Of a stretch of DNA of 64,000 bases, positions 1 to 7,769 are shown piece after piece. The first letter of the stretch is position 1. Every line of letters starts with the position of its first letter. A model generated the notes under the pieces. The model did no database searches. It was not told the DNA's origin and saw only the letters and a program-made list of their open reading frames with translations. The position numbers were made by a program, and so were the translations under genes. The stretch is taken from the NCBI RefSeq assembly GCF_900143025.1, contig NZ_FRCT01000002.1:124001-188000 (forward strand). The letters are read 5' to 3'. The DNA comes from Ruminococcus flavefaciens. GTDB taxonomy: Bacteria > Bacillota > Clostridia > Oscillospirales > Ruminococcaceae.

Positions 1-774
1 GCTCATTCTGTTAACGCTCAAAGTATACTCATATTTATAGAAGGGAAAGTAGCTTCTCTGCGGGATTTCAGAACTAACATACTTAAAAACAGGTGTTTTT
101 CCGACTGTTTCATAGCAGAGTGTGACCCATTCTTTAATGCTTATTGGTACAGGATAGCCTGTATTTATAATGTGTTCGGAAATGTCTGTTATCAGTATTT
201 TTTCGATCAATCGACAAAGGTCACCGATATGGAAGAACTGGATTTTCATGCTGCTGTCTTCCGGAAGATAAAAAGGTATGTCCTGCTCTGCACATTCAAA
301 GACAAAAGCTTCGCGGTATAAATTGTTCATAGGGCCGCAAAGATAAGGCGGTCTTATGATACATGCATCTTGAACACGGTCAAGCAGAGCTTTTTCCGCC
401 TCGATCTTGTCTTTTCCGTAATTTCCCCATATTGAATTTGGTCCTGTTTCCATTGTTTCACAGAATGGTTGCTGTAATGTTTCGGGATAAACAGCACTTG
501 AACTTATAAAAATATATTTATCAAAGCTTCCGAGTCCGTCGATTAGAGAATTTATATCGTCTGCATTATATGCTGTTACATCTATGACTGCATCGAAGTG
601 TAATGGCTTTAATATTTCGCCGAGTGAATGGCGGTCGGCAATAATAGGCGTAACGTTTTGTGACTGAGGTTTGTTTCCTCGATTAAGCACATATACGCTG
701 TGGCCGAGCTTTGAAAAGTATTCGGCGGTATATCTGCTTGCAAAAACTGTACCGCCTGTAACAAGAAGTTTCAT
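1..774 (-). CDS. NAD-dependent epimerase/dehydratase (extended SDR), 3' end cut by window edge
   Basis: The 258 visible codons run off the left edge without a stop, so the C-terminus is missing. The N-terminus MKLLVTGGTVFASRYTAE is a Rossmann strand and glycine-rich NAD(P) loop; the loop reads GGTVFAS instead of the usual GGTGFIG, a variant I associate with Clostridial members of this family. The SDR catalytic pair is visible as SSSAVYPE followed by NYGKDK (Tyr-x-x-x-Lys). The protein is probably a cytosolic sugar-nucleotide epimerase, dehydratase or reductase; the substrate cannot be read. The start ATG has a strong GGAGG ribosome site just upstream on the minus strand. The gene is transcribed away from sigK's 3' end, from its own promoter. 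Confidence 0.85.
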   Translation of the reverse strand, partial: MKLLVTGGTVFASRYTAEYFSKLGHSVYVLNRGNKPQSQNVTPIIADRHSLGEILKPLHFDAVIDVTAYNADDINSLIDGLGSFDKYIFISSSAVYPETLQQPFCETMETGPNSIWGNYGKDKIEAEKALLDRVQDACIIRPPYLCGPMNNLYREAFVFECAEQDIPFYLPEDSSMKIQFFHIGDLCRLIEKILITDISEHIINTGYPVPISIKEWVTLCYETVGKTPVFKYVSSEIPQRSYFPFYKYEYTLSVNRMS

Positions 775-803
775 GGTCTTCCTCCTGATTTTTAATTATA
801 TAA

Positions 804-832
804 ATTATACCATATAATTCTTGTAAGTACAA
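804..832 (-). promoter_or_regulatory. SigA-type promoter of the epimerase gene
   Basis: On the minus strand a -35 TTGTAC (827-832) and a -10 TATAAT (804-809) are separated by 17 bases; TGG precedes the -10 (extended -10). The start codon lies 30 bases downstream. Confidence 0.6.
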
Positions 833-848
833 TATAAAAAATACTTTG

Positions 849-1532
849 TCATAAAGTTGTATTATCAAACATTTTCTTTAGTTTCTGAATAGACTTTTTT
901 TCAAGCCGTGATACATAGGAGCGAGAAATACTAAGTTTTTCGGCAGTTTCGTTTTGGGTATGCGGAGTAGTTCCGTATAATCCGTAGCGATAGACGATGA
1001 TTTCAAATTCGCGCGGTTCAAGACATTCTTTAAGAAAGCTGTATAGCTGACGTGAGCGTATAAGGATATCTACCTGTTCATGTATATCTATACCGTCATC
1101 AAGCAGATCCATAAGAGTAAGGGAATTACCGTCCTTATCTGTTTCAACAGGCTCGTTTATATAAATATCTCCTGCTGATTTTTTAGCGGCTCTGAACTGC
1201 ATAAGTATTTCATTTTCTATACATCTGCTGGCGTAAGTAGCAAATTTTGCCCCTTTGGTATAATTAAATGTAGACACTGCTTTTATTAGTCCAACAGTTC
1301 CTACGGAAATAAGCTCGTCTTGTTCGTCAGATGTTGATGCATATTTTTTTACAATATGTGCGACAAGACGCAAATTGTGCTCTATTAGCTTTGAACGCGC
1401 TTTTGTATCGCCGTTTGACATTTTATCAAAGTATTCTTTTTCTTCTTTTTTTGATAATGGCTTCGGAAAAACCGAAGTGTTATCAATGTGAAGGGCAAAA
1501 AAGAAAAGACTTCGCAAAAGACTGATAAGCAT
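849..1532 (-). CDS. sigK: RNA polymerase sporulation sigma factor SigK (pro-SigK)
   Basis: SigK is the late mother-cell sigma factor of endospore formation. The 227-residue protein shows sigma-70 region 2 (IEHNLRLVAHIVKKY, then GTVGLIKAVSTF and ATYASRCIENEILM) and region 4 with a helix-turn-helix (EKLSISRSYVSRLEKKS). The start chosen is the ATG at 1532, preceded by GGAGG at good spacing; a longer upstream frame lacks a ribosome site. The first ~20 residues (MLISLLRSLFFFALH...) are hydrophobic and precede the FPKPLS motif, matching the position of the Bacillus SigK pro-sequence removed by SpoIVFB. The gene is intact, with no skin-type interruption. bofA, which restrains pro-SigK processing in Bacillus, lies at 39719. 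Confidence 0.9.
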   Translation of the reverse strand: MLISLLRSLFFFALHIDNTSVFPKPLSKKEEKEYFDKMSNGDTKARSKLIEHNLRLVAHIVKKYASTSDEQDELISVGTVGLIKAVSTFNYTKGAKFATYASRCIENEILMQFRAAKKSAGDIYINEPVETDKDGNSLTLMDLLDDGIDIHEQVDILIRSRQLYSFLKECLEPREFEIIVYRYGLYGTTPHTQNETAEKLSISRSYVSRLEKKSIQKLKKMFDNTTL

Positions 1533-1622
1533 AAGAATTACCTCCGATGTTTTATAGATAATAATATGCTTATAAGCTTGTTTATTATAGTGCGGAGAAA
1601 AAATAAAATAAAAAACAATATA

Positions 1623-1651
1623 AGTGTATTGACGTTCTGCGATAAATATTA
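1623..1651 (-). promoter_or_regulatory. SigE-like promoter of sigK
   Basis: On the minus strand TAATATT (1645-1651) matches the SigE -35 consensus KMATATW. A 14-base spacer separates it from AATACACT (1623-1630), six of eight matches to CATACAnT/CATACAAT. The start codon is about 85 bases downstream of the predicted transcription start. sigK is a SigE (plus SpoIIID) target in Bacillus, so the match is biologically sensible, but it is sequence-only. Confidence 0.45.
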
Positions 1652-1657
1652 TATAAT
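1629..1657 (+). promoter_or_regulatory. SigA promoter of the rpe-rnf-hprK-dnaE operon
   Basis: TTGACG (1629-1634), 17-base spacer, TATAAT (1652-1657). It overlaps the divergent SigE-like sigK promoter base for base. A short hairpin (CGCCTT/AAGGCG, 1689-1706) lies in the leader. Confidence 0.75.
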
Positions 1658-1731
1658 AATAGTGTATGGATTTAGAAAGATTTGTCATCGCCTTATGAAA
1701 AAGGCGGTCAAAATGCGGAAGAAGTGATAAA

Positions 1732-2391
1732 TTGAAAAACTATGTTTCGGCATCTGTTCTTAGTGCAGATATGCTCGATTTCAGAAATGAGATCAGAAAA
1801 CTTGAAAAAAGTGATATTGATATGCTTCATTTTGATGTAATGGACGGTATTTTCGTCAATAACATCACTTTTGGACTTCCCGTTCTTCAGCAGGTGAGAA
1901 AAGCGACCGATATGACGCTGGATGTTCACCTTATGATTGCTGAGCCCTTGAAATATATCAAAAAATTCGCCAATTTCGGTGCAGATATCATATCTTTTCA
2001 TATTGAAAGTCAGAGCAATACGCTGGAAACTATAAAGGCTATAAAGGAATGCGGCATTAAAGCAGCATTAGCTGTAAAGCCTGCGACTCCTGCGGAAGAT
2101 ATTTTTGAATATCTTCCATATCTCGACATGGTGCTTGTCATGACTGTGGAACCAGGCTTTGGCGGACAGAGCTTTATGCCTGAGACGGTTGACAAGATCA
2201 GGTCTCTGAGAGAAAAGATAAGTCTTCTTGGACTTGAAACTGATATTGAAGTCGATGGCGGTATAAATGATAAGACAGTGCCTGTTGTTATGGATGCAGG
2301 TGCAAATGTATTTGTGTCGGGAAGCTATCTTTTTGCGGCAGCTGATATGAAAGCGGCAGCTGCTGCTCTCAAGGAAGGCAAGCTATGCTGA
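1732..2391 (+). CDS. rpe: Ribulose-phosphate 3-epimerase
   Basis: Interconverts ribulose 5-phosphate and xylulose 5-phosphate in the pentose phosphate pathway. The 219 residues form a TIM barrel of normal family length. Recognisable are SVLSAD near the N-terminus, the metal/catalytic segment LHFDVMDG, the VHLMI strand, MTVEPGFGGQ and the phosphate-binding VDGGI. The start is a TTG at 1732, giving the usual N-terminus for the family; an in-frame ATG is not available near it. It heads a long operon, and its stop overlaps the start of the next gene by seven bases. In many Firmicutes rpe sits by rsgA/thiN instead; here it leads Rnf-like membrane genes, with no obvious pathway link. Confidence 0.95.
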   Translation: MKNYVSASVLSADMLDFRNEIRKLEKSDIDMLHFDVMDGIFVNNITFGLPVLQQVRKATDMTLDVHLMIAEPLKYIKKFANFGADIISFHIESQSNTLETIKAIKECGIKAALAVKPATPAEDIFEYLPYLDMVLVMTVEPGFGGQSFMPETVDKIRSLREKISLLGLETDIEVDGGINDKTVPVVMDAGANVFVSGSYLFAAADMKAAAAALKEGKLC

Positions 2392-3377
2392 AAAAAGCAA
2401 GAAAAGAACGCCTTATATGGCTCGACATTATGATAACCCTGCTTACTCTTGAGCTTATGTCATATTTCTATTATGGCATACGTTCTGTGGTACTTGCGGG
2501 AGTATGTGTGTGTACAGCAGCTATTGCCGAGGTCATATCGCTCAGAATGATGAAAAGACGGTTTACGGCTGATGACCTGACCTGTACATCTGACGCTATG
2601 ATACTTGCTTTGATGTTTCCCTCAGTAATGGATTATAAGGTCGCAGCGATAGCGGTTATTTTTGCTGTTATAGTTGCAAAGAATATTTTTGGCGGACGTG
2701 CGAATATGATATTTTCGCCTGCTGCGGCTGCATATGTATTTGTACTGACTTCGTGGGGACATCAGCTTCTTCAATATACAGAGCCTCATGTTAAGACAGG
2801 TGTTTTTGATACGCCTGCAGCACTTGTTAATTCCGCCTCCCATACCTTTAACATGACAGGAAATGTTGACCATACGGATTTTGAGCTGCTTCTGGGCAAT
2901 TTCAGCGGACCATCAGGTGCAGTAAGCATACTGCTTCTTGTTGTTGCTGCGGCAGTACTGATTTTCAGAAGAAGCATTTCGACAGGTGCGTTTATCGGCA
3001 CGATATGCGGTGTCGGTTTTTTTGCCTGCGTTACTCCTATGATAAATTCAAGAGCCGGTTCGTTAAAGTATTCTCTTGTTATGAACATGGTGCTTTTTTC
3101 TGCAATATATATTGTATCTGATGTGAGGATCGCACCTAAAAGAAACTATTATGCTTTTTTCTACGGATTGTTCATAGGCGTTGTATCTTATGTACTTGTA
3201 CTTACAGCTGCAAAGGAAAATGCAATAGTCATAGTCTCTGTACTGTTTACTCCTATAGCTCTCGGTTTTAAAAATCTTGAGAAAAGGATCGAAAAGGCTG
3301 CTTCTGAGCATAAAGAGTCAGAGGACAATGATGTTACAGAGAGTGTAATGAGCGGGAAGGAGACAGCTACAGAATGA
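2385..3377 (+). CDS. RnfD/NqrB-like membrane subunit (divergent)
   Basis: A polytopic membrane protein of 330 residues with the fold signature of RnfD: an N-terminal LDIMITLL helix, KNIFGGRANMIFSPAAAAYVF (compare the family's K-x-x-FGG...N-x-x-NPA), and GNFSGPSGAVSILLL near the usual G-x-IG-x-x-S segment. RnfD normally carries FMN covalently on the Thr of an SGAT-type motif. I find no such motif; the aligned place seems to read VFDTPAAL, which keeps T-P but not SGA. The C-terminal ~40 residues are charged and acidic. It overlaps rpe and rnfE. No RnfC, RnfG or RnfB gene is present nearby, so an ordinary ferredoxin:NAD oxidoreductase role is not supported by this locus alone. Confidence 0.7.
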   Translation: MLKKARKERLIWLDIMITLLTLELMSYFYYGIRSVVLAGVCVCTAAIAEVISLRMMKRRFTADDLTCTSDAMILALMFPSVMDYKVAAIAVIFAVIVAKNIFGGRANMIFSPAAAAYVFVLTSWGHQLLQYTEPHVKTGVFDTPAALVNSASHTFNMTGNVDHTDFELLLGNFSGPSGAVSILLLVVAAAVLIFRRSISTGAFIGTICGVGFFACVTPMINSRAGSLKYSLVMNMVLFSAIYIVSDVRIAPKRNYYAFFYGLFIGVVSYVLVLTAAKENAIVIVSVLFTPIALGFKNLEKRIEKAASEHKESEDNDVTESVMSGKETATE

Positions 3378-4009
3378 ATAGTCGCAGAAAAAATCTCCTT
3401 GGCGGTATTCTGCATGATAATATTGTGCTTTCGGGACTTATGGTAATTTCACCGGTAATAATATGCGGTGATACGCTGAGAAATGCCCTTGCACTGATAT
3501 ATGCTTTTTCCGCTATAACCTTTTTATCGGTCCTTATTTCATCATTTGTACCTAAAAAACTGCCTTATACCGCAAAGGTTATTATATATGCACTTATTTC
3601 AGCAGCAGTTTACATTCCTGTAAAGCTTGCGGCAAAGGAATTCTATCCTGATTCAATAGAGAGAATAGGAATATATTATCCTCTTCTTGCGGTTAATTCA
3701 CTGATCGTTTTCCAGACAGAAGCAAAGTTCTTTAAAATGAAAAAGCTTGATATGATGATATCGCTTATATTCTGTATCATCGGATTTGATGCAGTCATGC
3801 TCATAACAGGTTTCCTTCGCGAGCTTTTTGCATATGGTACTATAAACAGCAAGATCGTTGATGTAAATACGCTTATCAACGGGCTTTCACAGCCGTTCGG
3901 CGGATTTATATTCCTCGGACTGATGTGCGGTGTATACAGGTTTATACGATCGTTTGTGTCGAAAAATGACAGACAGATAAGGAGTGAAGCAAGTGTTTCT
4001 GATAAATGA
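3374..4009 (+). CDS. RnfE/NqrD-like membrane subunit lacking usual cysteines
   Basis: A 211-residue protein with about six membrane segments, similar in length and order of helices to RnfE. RnfE and RnfA each normally give two cysteines to a membrane [2Fe-2S] cluster. In this protein both aligned places appear to be serine: Ser26 in VISPVI (family L-C-P) and Ser109 in AVNSLI (family V-N-C). A nearby Cys31 could in principle substitute. GFLREL, typical of this family's later half, is present, as is the conserved NGLSQPFGGFIFLG end region. Start ATG overlaps the previous gene by four bases. The alignment is from memory, so the cysteine statement needs a proper alignment. Confidence 0.7.
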   Translation: MNSRRKNLLGGILHDNIVLSGLMVISPVIICGDTLRNALALIYAFSAITFLSVLISSFVPKKLPYTAKVIIYALISAAVYIPVKLAAKEFYPDSIERIGIYYPLLAVNSLIVFQTEAKFFKMKKLDMMISLIFCIIGFDAVMLITGFLRELFAYGTINSKIVDVNTLINGLSQPFGGFIFLGLMCGVYRFIRSFVSKNDRQIRSEASVSDK

Positions 4010-4565
4010 CCTTATTACACTGCTTGCTGCTAACCTTATATTATCTCAGGCTTTGGGAACAAGCACGATTTTTATTGCGGCAGGAAGCAAAAAAAATCTT
4101 GTAGGTACAGCTTGTGTTATCACACTGTTTACTACTATCGGTTCGGCGGCTGCATATTTTGTTGATAAAGCACTCCCGTCGTCAGTTTCTGATATGAGAC
4201 TGCTTTTCTATACGATTATAATCGGTATTCTCTATATTCTTCTGCTTACGATATTTTATTATGTCGGAAGAAGTTATTTTGAGGATTTCCGAAAATATAT
4301 CCATGTGTCCGCGTTTAACTGTGCGGTCATGGGAACGCTCTTTACTATAAACCAAAGAGCTGCAATGGACAGCTCATTATTTGAACTTGGGGGATATGTT
4401 TCTGCCGGATTTGAGGCAGGAATAGGTTTTATTATTGCGGCAATTATCCTTACAGCAGCTTACAGAAAGCTGAATTCTTCAAAAGTACCTGCTGCTTTCA
4501 GAGGATTTCCTGCAATGCTTGTATATCTTGGAATTATATCAATGGCAGTATATTCACTTAAATAA
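3993..4565 (+). CDS. RnfA/NqrE-like membrane subunit
   Basis: A 190-residue, six-helix membrane protein resembling RnfA by length, N-terminal NLILSQALG, central FNCAVMG and C-terminal VPAAFRGFPAML (family VPKAFRG-x-P). One cluster cysteine is kept (Cys110 in FNC) but the first, in family LG-x-C-P, is Ser24 here (LGTSTIF). Start: a GTG at 3993 has AAGGAG eight bases upstream; an earlier GTG at 3984 overlaps that ribosome site and is less likely. The gene overlaps rnfE by 17 bases. RnfD, RnfE and RnfA are clearly co-translated. It could be a true electron-transfer remnant or a re-purposed membrane module. Confidence 0.7.
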   Translation: MFLINDLITLLAANLILSQALGTSTIFIAAGSKKNLVGTACVITLFTTIGSAAAYFVDKALPSSVSDMRLLFYTIIIGILYILLLTIFYYVGRSYFEDFRKYIHVSAFNCAVMGTLFTINQRAAMDSSLFELGGYVSAGFEAGIGFIIAAIILTAAYRKLNSSKVPAAFRGFPAMLVYLGIISMAVYSLK

Positions 4566-4596
4566 TTGCAATATACTGATATAGGAGAGTAAATTA

Positions 4597-5799
4597 ATGA
4601 AGTTCAAAAATAAAGGTAGGAAGATCTATAAGACCAAGGAGAAGAATTACTATGGCAAAAGTCCTGTGGGGAAGGCTTTTTCTGTAGGTCTGACAGTTCT
4701 GCTTATCGGCGGAATAGGTTTTATCGGTTACAGTGTTGCTGAGCCTTTGATAAACTATTCAAAAAAGAAGGGCGATAACACTTCGCCGTCATCAGTTATC
4801 TCAGAGAACGAAACAGCAACCGATGAAAATGGCGAGCCTGTTACAGAAGGTACAACTTCACCTGTTGCACCTGTACCAAGTGCTGAGCAGTATTGTGCAT
4901 ATACACTTGATCCGCTTGATATATCAGATACACAGGCACTAAAGGCTGCATTGAAGCGAGTTCCTGTAGATCAGGATATAAAATATGTTGAAGTTCCGCT
5001 GAAAATAAGCGGAGGAGATATTTATTACGCTACAAACAATTACTATGCCAATTCTTCGGGGATAGTACGATCTACAGCAAGACTCAGCGATATAGTGTCG
5101 GCAATATCATCAGCAGGGTATAAGCCTGTTGCGACTGTAAGTACTTTTTATGACAATGTCGTGCCAAACTATTTCCGTGATATGAGCTATCTTACAGTTG
5201 AGGATGGCTCTCAGTGGATCGATAACAGTGTTGAAGCAGGCGGTAAGCCGTGGATGAATCCTTTTTCACAGGGAGCTGTAAACTATAATAATGATATTGT
5301 TGAAGAAATAGCAGAGGCAGGGTTTGATAAAGTGGTATGCTACGACTTTGTTTTTCCTGATTTCAGACCCAGTGATGTAGAGTACCTTGGTGAAAAGGTC
5401 GTCAGTGCAGACAGGTATATGGCGCTTACATCGGCTGCAAATACCATGTATGAGACCATAATGAGCAAAGGCTCTTCAATGATACTCGAGGTAAATGCTT
5501 CAGATCTTCTTAAAGGCAAAAAAGACATACTTCAGCCGATGCTTTTGAAGGTGAACTCAGTTATTCTGAATATTGACCTTGATACTATAAGCTATGGTGT
5601 ATATACAACGGATACAGTATATGAATTTACGGGAACACCTGCTGATAATGTGAAGAAAATGCTTGATCTTGTAAGCGAAGATGTGGAGGATTTCAATGTT
5701 GCTGTAAGGGTTTCGGGTGAAACGCTCAGCACACAGGATCTTCTTGATGCAAAGGATGAAATAGTCGAATACGGGTTCGATTCATACGTACTCGGCTAA
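4597..5799 (+). CDS. Membrane-anchored putative glycoside hydrolase (DUF4015)
   Basis: A 400-residue protein with a basic N-terminus, one membrane anchor at about residues 28-50 (AFSVGLTVLLIGGIGFIGY), a Ser/Thr/Glu-rich linker to about residue 95, then a TIM-barrel-like domain. The segment WMNPFS...YNNDIVEEIAEAGFDKVVCYDFVFPDF matches the DUF4015 pattern (W-x-NP, then a strand with D-x-x-FP), thought to be a polysaccharide hydrolase family. The domain should face outside the cell, next to the wall. It follows rnfA by 31 bases with a ribosome site AGGAGAG, so it is in the same operon. Substrate is unknown; a cell-wall or exopolysaccharide role is a guess. Confidence 0.65.
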   Translation: MKFKNKGRKIYKTKEKNYYGKSPVGKAFSVGLTVLLIGGIGFIGYSVAEPLINYSKKKGDNTSPSSVISENETATDENGEPVTEGTTSPVAPVPSAEQYCAYTLDPLDISDTQALKAALKRVPVDQDIKYVEVPLKISGGDIYYATNNYYANSSGIVRSTARLSDIVSAISSAGYKPVATVSTFYDNVVPNYFRDMSYLTVEDGSQWIDNSVEAGGKPWMNPFSQGAVNYNNDIVEEIAEAGFDKVVCYDFVFPDFRPSDVEYLGEKVVSADRYMALTSAANTMYETIMSKGSSMILEVNASDLLKGKKDILQPMLLKVNSVILNIDLDTISYGVYTTDTVYEFTGTPADNVKKMLDLVSEDVEDFNVAVRVSGETLSTQDLLDAKDEIVEYGFDSYVLG

Positions 5800-5839
5800 A
5801 AAATAACTCCCGATCAAAGATCGGAGAATGGAGTTTGTT

Positions 5840-6799
5840 ATGGCAGAAAATTTTAAAGTATCTCTTCAGAAGTTGATCGACGAATTCAAGCTTGAAGCGA
5901 TCTATATTCATAAAGATGCGAATGAACTTATGATCGACGAAAATGATGTAAATCGTCCGGGCTTGCAGCTTATGGGTTTTTATGAGTATTTTAATCCGGA
6001 GCGTATCCAGATCATAGGTAAAATGGAATTTGCTTATCTTTCAACGATCGATGAAAAGACAAGACGCGAGCGTTTGCAGCTTCTTTTTGCCCAGCGTATA
6101 CCTGCTCTTATAATCACAAGAGAGCTCCCGTACTTCGCTGAGATGCTTGAGCTTGCAAAGGAGTATGAGGTACCGCTTCTCAGAAGCAAGGAAAGCACCT
6201 CAAACTTCATAGCAGGTCTTATTGCGTTCCTTAATCTTACGCTTGCTCCGAGAATCACACGTCACGGTGTTCTTATTGAGATATACGGTGAAGGTGTATT
6301 CATCACAGGAGAAAGCGGCGTAGGTAAGAGTGAAACTGCTATCGAGCTTGTAAAGAGAGGTCACAGACTTGTTGCCGATGATGCTGTCGAGATCAGAAAG
6401 GTATCGAATATAAGTCTTGTAGGAAGCTCTCCGGACAATATTCGTCATTTCCTTGAGCTTCGCGGCATAGGTATAATAAATGCAAGAAGACTTTTTGGTA
6501 TCGGTGCTGTTAAAATGACAGAAAAGATCGATCTTGTTGTTGAGCTTGAACAGTGGAATTCCGAGAAGGTGTACGACAGAATGGGTGTTGATACAGAGTT
6601 TGTAAGCCTTCTTGGAGTAAAGATACCTTCGCTTACTATTCCTGTAAAGCCCGGTCGTAACCTTGCTGTTATACTTGAAGTTGCAGCTATGAATAACAGA
6701 CAGAAGAAAATGGGCTATAATGCTGCCAGGGAACTTCTTAACCGCCTTGGCATGGAATCGGATCCCAAGGAAGTAGTTCGTGATTACGAGGCATTCTGA
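5840..6799 (+). CDS. hprK: HPr kinase/phosphorylase
   Basis: Phosphorylates Ser46 of HPr (and removes the phosphate), linking glycolytic state to carbon catabolite control through CcpA in Firmicutes. The 319 residues show the N-terminal regulatory domain, the P-loop GESGVGKSE near residue 152, and the HprK signature ELRGIGIINARRLFG. Start: the ATG at 5840 (MAENFKV) has GGAG six bases upstream; the ATG at 5828 has a ribosome site too close to work well. A short hairpin CCGATC/GATCGG (5810-5824) precedes it. It is followed by murB, rapZ and whiA, a common Clostridial order. Confidence 0.96.
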   Translation: MAENFKVSLQKLIDEFKLEAIYIHKDANELMIDENDVNRPGLQLMGFYEYFNPERIQIIGKMEFAYLSTIDEKTRRERLQLLFAQRIPALIITRELPYFAEMLELAKEYEVPLLRSKESTSNFIAGLIAFLNLTLAPRITRHGVLIEIYGEGVFITGESGVGKSETAIELVKRGHRLVADDAVEIRKVSNISLVGSSPDNIRHFLELRGIGIINARRLFGIGAVKMTEKIDLVVELEQWNSEKVYDRMGVDTEFVSLLGVKIPSLTIPVKPGRNLAVILEVAAMNNRQKKMGYNAARELLNRLGMESDPKEVVRDYEAF

Positions 6800-6839
6800 T
6801 AATGAAAATCTACATATTAAAATGATCCAGGGGGAAATA

Positions 6840-7745
6840 ATGATAGACATCAATGAAATATCAAAGCTTTGCAAGGAGCTTGGGTGTAGGATTACTCCTG
6901 AGTGCTCGCTCAGCGATTATATAACATTTCGTTTTGGCGGCCCTTGCAGAGCACTTATCAGCGTTAATTCCGCTGAGTCGGCAGCTGAACTTATCAGATA
7001 TATGAAAACAAACGGAATAAAGTACGGTATTCTCGGAAGAGGTAGTAATGTACTTGTTTCTGATGATGGATATGACGGTATTATCCTTCTTTTCGGAAGT
7101 GATTTTTCAAATATGGAGATCAGCGGCAATACCATAAAATGTGATGCAGGCGTACTTCTTGCATCTGCTTGTGTTCGTGCTCAGCAGCTTGGACTTACAG
7201 GTATGGAAAATCTTTTCGGTATTCCGGGTACTGTAGGCGGTGCATTGTATATGAATGCAGGAGCTTACGGCAGCGAAATGAAGGACGTAGTAGTTTCTGC
7301 GGAGTATATTGACGAAAACTGTGAGCTTCGCACTATAAGCAAAGATGATATGCAGCTTTCATACAGAAGCAGCTTCTTTTCGGGAACTTCAAATGTTATA
7401 ACTTCCGTAACACTTGAACTGAAGTCAGGCAATTCTGATGAGATAAAAAAGGCGATGTCTGAATGTATGGCTAAAAGAAGCTCAAAGCAGCCGCTTGATT
7501 ATCCAAGCGCAGGAAGCACCTTCAAGCGTCCTGAGGGAAGCTACGCTTCACTGCTTATAGATCAGTGCGGACTTAAAGGCCTTACCTGCGGAGGTGCTAT
7601 GGTAAGTGAAAAACACAGTGGTTTTGTTATAAACAAAGGGTACGCTACTTGTGCAGATGTACTTGAGCTCTGTGATAAGGTCAAAACGATTGTAAAGGAA
7701 AAAACAGGATATCAACTTGAACTTGAACCTGTTATCCTTCAGTAA
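6840..7745 (+). CDS. murB: UDP-N-acetylenolpyruvoylglucosamine reductase
   Basis: Reduces UDP-GlcNAc-enolpyruvate to UDP-MurNAc in peptidoglycan precursor synthesis, using FAD and NADPH. The 301 residues include the FAD-binding segment ILGRGSNVLVSD, GIPGTVGGALYMNAGAYG, YRSSFF, the catalytic-serine region PSAGSTFKRPEG, and a C-terminal ELEPVIL with the conserved glutamate. The short form without the long insert indicates a type IIb enzyme. The ATG at 6840 has AGGGGG just upstream, and the extra residues of a longer frame do not fit the family. Confidence 0.96.
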   Translation: MIDINEISKLCKELGCRITPECSLSDYITFRFGGPCRALISVNSAESAAELIRYMKTNGIKYGILGRGSNVLVSDDGYDGIILLFGSDFSNMEISGNTIKCDAGVLLASACVRAQQLGLTGMENLFGIPGTVGGALYMNAGAYGSEMKDVVVSAEYIDENCELRTISKDDMQLSYRSSFFSGTSNVITSVTLELKSGNSDEIKKAMSECMAKRSSKQPLDYPSAGSTFKRPEGSYASLLIDQCGLKGLTCGGAMVSEKHSGFVINKGYATCADVLELCDKVKTIVKEKTGYQLELEPVILQ

Positions 7746-7769
7746 ATTCTTTGTTAAAAGGAGATCGTT

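Noticed and set aside
849..1688. Longer SigK start upstream of 1532
   Set aside because: The extra ~50 residues have no ribosome site, run through the promoter region and do not fit the family; the ATG at 1532 has GGAGG.
6200..6874. 224-codon open frame on the minus strand within hprK
   Set aside because: It is an antisense shadow of hprK and the start of murB, with no ribosome site and no family match.
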